Source of the DNA: Aurantiochytrium sp. KH105
Taxonomy: Eukaryota > Sar > Bigyra > Thraustochytrida > Thraustochytriidae
Assembly: GCA_003116975.1 (NCBI GenBank)
Contig: BGKB01000096.1
Location: 186,001-250,000, forward strand
Reading direction: 5' to 3'
DNA: 64,000 nucleotides
Part shown: positions 26,081-35,098 of the stretch, one piece after another
Layout of the letters: every line of letters starts with the position of its first letter
Position numbering within the stretch: the first letter of the stretch is position 1
Notes under the pieces: model-generated
Told to the model about the DNA's origin: nothing
Databases searched by the model: none
What the model saw: the letters and a program-made list of their open reading frames with translations, nothing else
Made by a program: the position numbers and the translations under genes

Positions 26081-29000
26081 ATGCCTCACGGACGCAGGTC
26101 GAGGCCGGGGCCTGGCGCTGCGAAGCCGCCGCTCAAATTGCCCGTGCTCCGACAGCACGCTGCAAGCGTCACGAATGTAGAGCTCGAAGTACCCGCGTGG
26201 CAACGCGCAGACGCAGCGCAAAAACAGGGCAGAGCACGACGCTTGAAGGTGGCCCAGCGCATGCTCGACAACTCGTACGAGAATCAGCATGAACGGAAAT
26301 TATCCAACGCAGACAGGATCACCATGCTCCGACGTGCTAAAATGCGCAGGGCGCGTGAGCTCGACAAGGAATCCCTCGAGTTGCAGCGAGTAGCAGAACT
26401 TGACGAAATTATCCGCAAAGGTCGACAAGCTGCCGCAGAAGCCATTCAGCGTGCCGAACGTCAAATTGTGCCAGCCCTGCTTGACGCGAGTAAAACCTCT
26501 GTCATGCTCACCAAAGGTCCGAGTCTCCACGCTGGCACATACCGAAACGTCTCCGAGGTGCAAGACTACCTCAACTCTTTTCGATCTGACTTTGGCAACG
26601 ATGAGATGGATGATCTTCAGCCGCCCGCCTTTTTATTCTCCCAAGAGGATGCTCTCAATGTCCCGGCACAAGACGATTCTGATCTCGACGATACCGGCGA
26701 GTCCCAAGGTGGCATTTTTGGACTCACCCAGGCAATGGCCAGTCCAGGATCTGGACCTGCGGTACCCTCAACCCAGGGTCTGGGTCACTTTGCCGGTGGA
26801 GACGAGCTTGCTCAAGCATCCAATGACTCGCGTCTCGAAATTGCTCGTGAAGGACAACAACATACGCAGTCTCTGGACGCTTCAAAGGCGCCGGCCTACT
26901 CAAACCAAGGAAAGTCGTATCGCAAGTTTCGCAGGCTTGAGATGGAAAGGGTGCATAAACCCAGTGCAGTCGCGCGAGGTCCGGCAGCGACGGCACCGGA
27001 CACCCGCGTTCCACGCATTGGCCGCACGCCACATTTGCCAGAAAACACCAAGCTCATTGCGATTGAATTTGACATTCTCAAAGAAATCTCAGTGCGCGAA
27101 GAGCTTGTGAACATTTCTCGCAAATGCTTTGTTCGTCTCGTGGACACAGTGGAAATTCTTCGGGACCTCCGCCTCAAAATTGATGAAATGCGCTTCACTC
27201 GACGTCATATTCCACCTGCAATTGACGCAAACGCGGGAAAGAAGAACGACTCGCCAAAGCTGGATCCCCGCATGGTGAAAAGACAACTTATTGCGACGCT
27301 CGTTGCGCAAAAGCAGCGACTTATTGAAATGCAGACCGAGCTCAGGGGTGAGCTTGTTCGGCTTCGTGCGTCAACGAGCAAAGTTGCAAGTGCCATTCAG
27401 CAATGGCGCAAGGCCGTGCGCGCGGAGGAAAATCGTCTTGAGCTTGATGCGAGCTTTCCCATATTCGACTGGTTCGGCGTGAACTACCTTGTTAAAATGC
27501 AGACCGACATGAGCTTTTTGGATGGTAAAACTGATCCCCGCGTCGAAAGGGATGAGCACGGTAAAACTTTGACGGCACGCCGCGGGGTGAAGCAGAAGAT
27601 AACTCGAGCTTCTCTCAAGCAAGATAGTTGCGTTTCTCTCAAGGCACTCGAGGACAAGTCCAAAAGCTCGTCGAGACAGCTTCAGTACACGGCAAGCATT
27701 GCCTTCGAGACACCTGCGCACATTCTCGTCGGCAAGTGGATCGGTTTCGCTCCAGACGGGAATCCACTCTTACTCCCGCCCAAGGGCCATGACCCTCTTG
27801 CCGACCTTGAACGCTGGACAAAGCTAGAGGACGAGCGCCAGGTGGCCCAACGCCAGGCGGATATGCGCAAACAAATCTTTTTCGGGTTGCAAACCGGCAA
27901 GACTGCGTTGGAGATCTTTGAGGCCGCTTCTGGAGACACCAGGCACGCGCCCGCCTCGGAACAGAGTCGGGGTGCGGTCATGACTTCTTTTCGTGCTGGG
28001 GCAGGACGGCGTGGTCTCACGATTATAATCCATCGCTCGCCCTCCGACTCCGCACAGGACGATGTTGACAAGAGCAGGCCCCTTTCTGCTCGAGGATATC
28101 ATGACGCGGAGCGCCCGCGATTTGCCGGTCTCGGCCGTTTTCTGGTTTCGCCACGGTTTCAGCAAGATAATGCCGACGACGATGACGACGACGACGACGA
28201 CGATGTCGATGATGAAGCGAGCGGTAAGAAAGCCGAAACGCAAAATGCATCGTCCGGAGAGAATTCTACATCATCATCTTCGGCAGCAGCAGCAGCGGCG
28301 GCAGCAGCAGCAGCCGCAACAAAACGTGTCGTACCTGCGAGCAGGCAACAAAGAGCACCCCTTCAGCCGAACGAATTTCCTGAAACGCGGGGGCGCGCAT
28401 TCGATTTAGCCTTGGCCCCCCAAGATCAACCACTCGTGAGTTGTGTCAAGGATCCAAGCGTTGGAGCAGCATTTTCCGCAATCGCCTCGGATATTGTCAA
28501 AGAAAGCGCAGCCATCGAAGAGTGGAAGCTTGAAAAGGCTCGCGAGCAGCAGCGCAAGCTACAAGCATATGACCCGGTGGCCAACACGGCGGCGCGCGGA
28601 GGCCGCGACGAGGCGCTAGATCGCTACTTGGCCAAGCAAGCCGAGCCAGAGGACCGCGAGTCGTTGCGCAAGCGTGCGGAAGACACTTCCGAACGAGAAA
28701 CCTCCCAGCCCACAGTCCAGGGAGGGACGCTCACAACTGACACCATAGCAAGCGATGCCAAGACCAAGACTCGAAGCGAGCATGGCAGTGTAGACCTCGA
28801 AGAGCAGCATCTCTTGCGTACTCGAGGGTTTATTCGCAATCCAGAGGTAAGACGGGCCATTTCCCGTATTGACACGAGCGCAGTAGAGGCGAACCGAGCG
28901 GAACGCATGCGACTTGAAAGGGAGCTGTCGCATCTTGGACCAGCGAGACCCTCAATGACGCCAGAGCAGGCGCAAGCGCGCAAGGAGCTCGAGCTCAAGC

Positions 29001-29764
29001 TGAGCATTTTGCGAAGCGGCGTCTCGAGCAAAGTTTTCAATCGCAGACTTTTAGACCTGGATGAAAGCGAAGTGCGGGCTGCCGCGCAAGCCCAAGCTCA
29101 GGCAGAAAGAGCAGCGACGCGAGTCCAGTCGATCGCGCGGATGCACCTGGGGCGAAAGAGCTACCTGGACCTTCTCGATGATGAAAAATATCTTCAAAAG
29201 CTCTCGCAAGAAGAAATGATGGAGCGCAGCGTCGAGGACGTGGCTGCGACGATGATCCAAATGCACTTTCGAGGATTCTTTTGCCGAAAAGAGTGTCAGC
29301 TGCGTGAGGCAACACGGCTAATGAACGAAGAGGCAGAGCGCAAAGCGCGGGAGGAGACAATGCAAGAGGAACTCGAGCGACGCAAGGTCGAAGAGATCCG
29401 TGAGCGGGGCCGTCAACGTCGACTCGAACTAGCCCAGGCCAAAGAGGCTCGCGCAAAGCAGGACGCACTCGACGCCGCCGAGAAAGCTCAGGCTGCACGC
29501 ACCATTTCTCGCAGTATCAAATTACATGTTGACCACAGTCGCCAAAAGCAGCTTGCGCTGCGAAAGCTTCAAGAGACACGGCAGGACAAGGCCGCGATCG
29601 TCATTCAGGCGCAAACGAGGGGCTTGCTTGTGCGCCTTCACGCCGCAACCCTGCATGCAAGAGAACGACAGCGTCGACGAGGCGAAGAGGCAAGGCGTCA
29701 TGCGCGAGAAGAATACGCGCAATTGTATGCCTCGACGCCCCGTGATGAAAACGACTTGAAGTGA
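26081..29764 (+). CDS. Large IQ-motif coiled-coil protein of unknown function
   Basis: This single exon encodes 1227 residues from the first ATG, at 26081 (MPHGRRSRPGPGAAK); the frame extends upstream without ATG. Residues 30-160 are basic and helical, with Arg/Lys/Glu-rich runs. An acidic poly-Asp run and a poly-Ala run lie near 28170-28320 (residues 700-745). The C-terminal third is helical and charged with three IQ-like calmodulin-binding motifs, ATRVQSIARMHLGRKSYL (about residue 1011), ATMIQMHFRGFFCRKE (about 1053) and AAIVIQAQTRGLLVRLH (about 1170). No motor or catalytic domain is seen. Calmodulin-binding cytoskeletal or ciliary proteins often look like this, and the dynein gene is its divergent neighbour, but a ciliary role is only a guess. 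It ends 51 bases from the next gene. Confidence 0.75.
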   Translation: MPHGRRSRPGPGAAKPPLKLPVLRQHAASVTNVELEVPAWQRADAAQKQGRARRLKVAQRMLDNSYENQHERKLSNADRITMLRRAKMRRARELDKESLELQRVAELDEIIRKGRQAAAEAIQRAERQIVPALLDASKTSVMLTKGPSLHAGTYRNVSEVQDYLNSFRSDFGNDEMDDLQPPAFLFSQEDALNVPAQDDSDLDDTGESQGGIFGLTQAMASPGSGPAVPSTQGLGHFAGGDELAQASNDSRLEIAREGQQHTQSLDASKAPAYSNQGKSYRKFRRLEMERVHKPSAVARGPAATAPDTRVPRIGRTPHLPENTKLIAIEFDILKEISVREELVNISRKCFVRLVDTVEILRDLRLKIDEMRFTRRHIPPAIDANAGKKNDSPKLDPRMVKRQLIATLVAQKQRLIEMQTELRGELVRLRASTSKVASAIQQWRKAVRAEENRLELDASFPIFDWFGVNYLVKMQTDMSFLDGKTDPRVERDEHGKTLTARRGVKQKITRASLKQDSCVSLKALEDKSKSSSRQLQYTASIAFETPAHILVGKWIGFAPDGNPLLLPPKGHDPLADLERWTKLEDERQVAQRQADMRKQIFFGLQTGKTALEIFEAASGDTRHAPASEQSRGAVMTSFRAGAGRRGLTIIIHRSPSDSAQDDVDKSRPLSARGYHDAERPRFAGLGRFLVSPRFQQDNADDDDDDDDDDVDDEASGKKAETQNASSGENSTSSSSAAAAAAAAAAAATKRVVPASRQQRAPLQPNEFPETRGRAFDLALAPQDQPLVSCVKDPSVGAAFSAIASDIVKESAAIEEWKLEKAREQQRKLQAYDPVANTAARGGRDEALDRYLAKQAEPEDRESLRKRAEDTSERETSQPTVQGGTLTTDTIASDAKTKTRSEHGSVDLEEQHLLRTRGFIRNPEVRRAISRIDTSAVEANRAERMRLERELSHLGPARPSMTPEQAQARKELELKLSILRSGVSSKVFNRRLLDLDESEVRAAAQAQAQAERAATRVQSIARMHLGRKSYLDLLDDEKYLQKLSQEEMMERSVEDVAATMIQMHFRGFFCRKECQLREATRLMNEEAERKAREETMQEELERRKVEEIRERGRQRRLELAQAKEARAKQDALDAAEKAQAARTISRSIKLHVDHSRQKQLALRKLQETRQDKAAIVIQAQTRGLLVRLHAATLHARERQRRRGEEARRHAREEYAQLYASTPRDENDLK

Positions 29765-29815
29765 GGCGTATCAACAAATTCCGCATTTGAACCGTAGAGC
29801 GCTTAATTTTTTTGT
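29765..29815. terminator. 51-bp convergent intergenic spacer
   Basis: Two stop codons face each other across 51 bases with a T-rich core (ttaatttttttgtttatttt). Both transcripts must end within this spacer or run into each other's coding sequence, so 3' ends probably overlap. No AATAAA is present; tttatt reads AATAAA on the minus strand and could serve the LRR-kinase gene. Confidence 0.5.
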
Positions 29816-32800
29816 TTATTTTCCCACAAAGAACGAGTGACGAAGCAAATCTCTCATGCTGATGCGCTCATTTGGATTGCCAACAAGGCACTTGCTCACG
29901 GCATCCCTTGCCGCCTCGACTTCAGAGAGTGTGCCGTTCAAACCTTCGACATATTCTGCCTCAGATTGCTGCCTGATACGCTCGAGACGTCCTTGATCTA
30001 GCGCCAGCCAGTCCATGAGCTCCGCTTTGTCTCCTATATCGATCAAGTTGTTGTTTCTCTCGTCGAGCAAAAAGAGGTGTGTGCCCGAAAGTAACTGATA
30101 CAGGAGAACTCCGAATCCCCAGACATCCATGGCCGCAGAAGCTCGTAGCGTTTGGTCAGCGTTTTCTCTATTGCGAAGATGCCAACGAGCCACTTCAGGT
30201 GCAGCATAGCCGAGACTGACTTTCTTTGTCACAGGATCGCCAAAAATGGCCGAGGCATCCAAATCAATCAGCTGCCAGTCTTCGTCCTCTGCAGACCTTG
30301 CGTCGCGTGACGATGCACGCCACGCTTCCGAAACATAGAGTCCGCTTGGATTCGTTGCAAAAGTCGAGGACCGAGAGCTTGACATACGGACAGCATTGCG
30401 AGGCTCGACATCTCCGTGGATGCGTCCGCTTTCGTGCAGTTCCAAAAGGCTTTCTGCGAGCTTTTGTGCAATATGCCGTGCTTTTTGCAGATTGCGTCCC
30501 GCAAAGCGCTCCGCACTCATGGCCTGAGAAAGTGTACGCGATCCTCGTGGCATGACCAAGCAGAGCTTCTCTTCGTGGTCGCGTCTTGCTTGAGCATCCT
30601 CGGGCCACAGCAGCTGCACGCAGCCCCTTGTTGGTGTTTCGCGGGCCTTGATCTCGCGATCAAATTGCTCTCGTCTGCGCATAATTTTGAGCGCTACAGG
30701 ACGATCGCTCGCCAAGACATCAGTCGCGAAGCGCACGACGCATGTTCCGGATTCGTACTCCGGCGGGCCCTCGGAGATGAGATATCGGCCCAAAAAGGTG
30801 CCGTATGTCATGGCCCAACGTCGAGTATTACGGTTCGTGCGCGCAAGGGAGCGAACTGAACGTCCCATTCTATCTTCTGCGTTCATGAGTCGCAGGCCCT
30901 GATCCGGGGGAAGGTGCGCAAAGATGAAATCTCTGCAAAATTCTTCGGGAAGCGCATGCTCCGCGCCCCGAGGTCGGCACTGCAACAAGGCGTGCAAGAT
31001 GGGGATTTGGTGCTCCTCTGGGATGTTCTCGCCCTCTTCCGTTTGCAGCCACAGCCTGTAGCCTCCAAAATAATCTGTCAGTGGGTCGTCCGGGATGACA
31101 GCCAGGTATAGGAACACTGCAAAGATGTGTGCATCTTGTCGCGCCAACGCGTGTGCAAATGTAGACCACGTGCCTTGATTATCTGCAAAGATGGTGTAGC
31201 AGATCATATCGGCACGCTCCGAAGGCGAGAGTGGTCTTCGTTCCACTCCGCCATGGCCTCGCTGACCACTGCGACATGACCATAAATCGGCCCACTCCAA
31301 GCCTGTGGGTAGCCTCTGCAAACCTCTGTGCGCGAGTCAGACTCTTGTTTCTCTTCTTTTTTCCACCTTTACTCGTTCGGGAGACCTCGACATGAAGTAG
31401 AAAAAGTAGCATAATGAAAACGTACTTGATAGAGATGAGTGTCCTGTTCTTTTCCAGCAAGCGAGCAAGAGTTGCTTCGCCCTTGAGATCGAACTCATTG
31501 TTCTCGATGCTATTTGCTCGTGTGAGTCGTTGTCCAAAGATTCTCCTGTTCTTCGCGATAGCTTGAATCTACAAACTTACTCGAGTACCTGAAGCGCGTT
31601 GGTTCCAGAGAGAACCTCTGCAAGTGCGACGGCGCATTGCGGTCCGAGCTTGTTGGAGCCAAGACTATGTAAAGAATGGGACTGTCAGCTCACGATAATC
31701 ATTTGAGGACCCAATTTCAGCATTTGGCAATCACGACATGAAGGACAACGTACTTAAGCTCTCTGAGCGTTGTGTTTCTTGCAAGCGCTTCAGTCAGCGC
31801 TTCAGCGGCCGTGTCATCAATGTTCGTCTTGTGAAGACTGCAAGAGAGTAGGCCAAAACGCGTCAGTTAGTATTGTCGACCTACTCTGTCTTGACTCAAC
31901 TTGTCTTGTCTTGCCTTGCGTGCTTCTGCATTGAGTAACCTACCAAAGCGACTTGAGGGAAACGTTAGACGCCAGGCCTCTTGCCAGTAGTTTGAAGCCC
32001 TCTGTGCCAATGGCGTTATCACCAAGACTGTGATGTGATGCGTATGTGCTTGTGAGCTTTCTGAAATGCATGATTGCCTGGACGTATGCAAGCACCGCAC
32101 TTACCCGAGCTTGGAAAGGGTTCTGTTTTGTTGAAGAGCTTCGCATAGAACCTGTGCGGCAGACATGTCGATATTATTCTGACCGAGACTGCGCGCGTGA
32201 CTCTGTTAGACGAATTTCTTCGAATGTGGGGAGAGCTTCTCCGATATTGCATCAACGTACTCCAGCGTAGACAGCGCAGCGTTCTTAAGAAGAGCCCGAC
32301 CAATAGCTTGGGTGCCTCGAGGCCCAAAATTGTTTGCTCGAAGGCTATGTATATCGTCAGCCCTGTATACTCTTGTTCCTCGGCCGATCAGCGCCATGAC
32401 TTACCTGAGAGAGGTGATTGATGTATTCTCTTCAAGGGCTATGGCTATGGCTTCTGCGCTTACTGTGTCAAGTTTTGCGGAGTCCAAACTAATTTCAAAG
32501 GTAGAGCGCGAAGTCAGTATACGTTTGCTTGGTGACGCGGTCATTTCAAATCGTACTTGAGTGTCTGTAGCGAGCTCTCTCCTGACATTACATCAGCAAG
32601 CGCTTGGGCTTCAGCTGAACAAAGTCTCATGCCTTGAAGACTGTTGTTTCGCTCCTTGTTAGGTTACGTTCAGATGGGTTAAATCGGAAACCTGTCACGC
32701 AATTCAACATACCTGAGCATAACTAGTGCGCACGGTGGGCTCATGGCTTTTGCGAAAGCTTCAGTCCCAAGGTTGTCGATTGCAGAGTTCTCGGACAGAC

Positions 32801-34868
32801 TGCAAAATTGTCAGCAACGTATTTTTGAAAAAAAGGGGGGGGGGGAAGAGGATACACGAGGGGACTTACTCTAGCGTCCCGAGCGTTTTGCATTCGGTGG
32901 CGGCTTGAAAGAGGGCTTGAGCGCCTTCGTTGCCGACTTTTGCATTTTGTAGGCTTTTTGATATTGATCCAATTCAAATGTGAGCGAACTCAAGACTTTC
33001 TTGCTGATGCGACCATGATAACTCACACTACGATCTTGAGAGCCGGGTGCTGAGCAATTGACTTTGCGAGAGCTTGAGCGCCCTCATCCCCAATACTGTT
33101 GCTTGCGAGACTGCTCGAACCTTGTCAGTACGTCTCCTATAGAGAGCGGACAAGCAAACAAGTTGTTTGTCTTTCTTATTTGCTCCATAATTGTAACGTA
33201 CTTGATCTCAGTGAGCGTGGAATTCTGAGCAAGTCCTTGGGCCAGCGCTTTGGCGCCTTCAGAGTTGATCCCATTATTGTTGAGCCTGAGGAGGAATCAA
33301 AGAGTCAGATTGTTTGCTTTGCGTTTGCAGGGAGGAGATGTTTCGACCACGACAGAACTTACGGCATTAAAGTGAGTGAAGCATTCTTGGCCAGTGCCTC
33401 GGCAAGAGAGAGAGCCCCGTCGTCCTTGATGCAATTTCGCGAAAGTCTGGAAAACTAGTTCTTGTCAGCATTTGGGGTTTTCTTGACTTAGCATGCAGCC
33501 ATGACTTACACGAGGGTCGTAAGTGTAACGTTTTGAGCCAAGGCTCCCGCAAGCGCTTTTGCGCCCGCTGCGCAAATGGAATTGCTCGAGAGGCTGGTAA
33601 GGATGCAGGTTTAGTCTTTGCGTTATTTCACAGAAATTGTTTTTCTTTTCAACTTACTCGAGCTCGCGCAGCGAGTGATTCTGCGCAAGGGCTTCCGCAA
33701 ACGCTTCAGCGCCGACGTCTCCAATCATGTTTGAACCAAGGCTGGTGAAGATATCGTCATTGCAAATGTGAGTAAGCTTGCGTTATTTGGACATGCGCGA
33801 ATCTTTCCGTACCTGCATGTGGCAAGCGCAGCATGTCCAGCCAAAGCTCTTGCCAACGCTTGTGCGCCGGATGTCCCAATCACATTCGAGGAGAGGCTTT
33901 TTTGGAGGTGACCGTCAGTGTTCATGTTAGATTCGATAAAGTGACGTTTGCCTGCGAGAAACGTACGTAAGCACCTGGAGGGCGTGATTTTGACCGAGTG
34001 CGTTTGCCAAGGCCTGCGCGCCAGCGTCGCCGATACGGCTATCGGAGAGACTGTAACTCGCGGCGCAACCTCGCGGCGCGCGCGTTAGCTTTGAGACGTT
34101 GCCAGCCGAGCGATTGTTTTGAAGACGTACTTTATGGCTGTGAGCGTGGCGCTCTGGGCAATCGGCAACGCGAGGGCGAGGGCGCCTGAATCACCGAGGC
34201 CATTGCTGCAGAGCCTGAAAAATGTAACGAGGTTAGATGTGCGCGACGTCACTACCGTTTAGGTCTTGCGTCGACTTACGTCAATGAAGCTAGGCTGCGA
34301 TTCATGATCAAGCCTCTCGCAAGCGCCTCGATGCCTTGGGCATCGAGCCGGTAGACCAGAATGCTGTCATTGTGACGTTAGTTAGGATATAGCAAGCTTG
34401 AGGCGCATGAAGACGCGATGATCAACTCACGCAAGACTTTCGAGTGCCGTGCTCTCGGCAAGAGCTTCGGCCAGGGCCTGAGTACCTGCATCGCCAAGAG
34501 CTCTGCCATCGTTGCATTCGAGGCTGTTGTTGTGCGTCGTGCGTGGGCAAGTGAGCGAGAACTTGTTCGTTTCCTTTCCTCCTCAAATCATCATCCAGCA
34601 AAGTACAACGACTTTGCCATCGATGAATAACGTACTAAATATCTCTTTGTCCCTCGACGATTTGCTCGAGGGCGCGGCCCACGCCGTAGGGGATATCGTT
34701 GAGCGCGAGAAGGTTGTCCTCGAGCTCGTCCGCGTCGGAGACACTTTCTTGCTCCTCGTGGTCATCGACGGGAATGCCGATCGCCGCGGAGCGGTTCGCG
34801 GTCGGTGGCACGACTCGCGTCTGGCGCCTTCGCGCGGTGCGTCTCAGTCGTTGCGCAAGGTTCCACAT
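29816..34868 (-). CDS. LRR-RI / protein kinase-like protein, 22 exons, one repeat per exon
   Basis: Exon 1 is 34868-34636 (MWNLAQRLRRTARRRQ). Exon 2 is 34523-34431. Nineteen further repeat exons follow, starting at 34363, 34214, 34050, 33896, 33741, 33593, 33446, 33285, 33110, 32953, 32799, 32640, 32488, 32344, 32188, 32027, 31837, 31664 and 31509. The last exon is 31313-29816. The product is about 1140 residues. All internal exons are 84 bases except exon 2 (93) and the one at 32799 (87), all phase 2. Each encodes a ribonuclease-inhibitor-type LRR such as LSDSRIGDAGAQALANALGQ. The last exon encodes a linker and a kinase-like domain: ALKIMRR (VAIK Lys), HGDVEPRN (HRD Asp and Asn kept), DLD for DFG, and GYAAPE. 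The Gly loop is poor, so activity is uncertain. LRR-RI arrays sense proteins; an intracellular recognition or signalling role is inferred. No signal peptide is seen. Confidence 0.82.
31426..34523 (-). repeat. Array of 20 LRR exons with ~160-bp genomic period
   Basis: Twenty exon-plus-intron units repeat about every 145-190 bases. Exons share the plan (x)L..N.IG..GA.ALA.AL....L..L, open with a nucleotide completing a split codon, and end ...CTxA before GTACGT or GTAAGT. Introns are about 60-105 bases and not conserved. This is a symmetric (2-2 phase) exon series, in which any exon can be duplicated, lost or skipped without shifting the frame. Confidence 0.85.
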
Positions 34869-35098
34869 GCTGTCTGTCTCGTTGTTTCTCGCGTCGATTG
34901 GGGGCGGGGGGGGGGGGGGGAAACGGGCGAACGTGCTGGCGATTCTTTTGATTGTGCGATTGTGCGCGGTGCACACGCGGATTGGCGCGATTTGTCAGAA
35001 AAAAAAAAAAGAGAGAAAAACAAGAAAAAAAGGCGGAAAAGAAAATCTTTCGTCCTTTGCTGGAGTAGTAGTATAGGCTTGGAGGACTATACGTAGTA
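34869..35098. other. Upstream region of the LRR-kinase gene with homopolymer runs
   Basis: The spacer between the LRR-kinase start and the sortilin stop codon holds a plus-strand poly-G run (34900-34920, broken by one C), poly-A runs (about 34988-35030) and little else. The poly-G tract would be poly-C in the LRR-kinase leader. Confidence 0.7.

Noticed and set aside
31426-34523. Regularly spaced repeat units that could suggest a CRISPR-like array
   Set aside because: The repeats are coding LRR exons with GT-AG introns, of about 160-bp period and low nucleotide identity.
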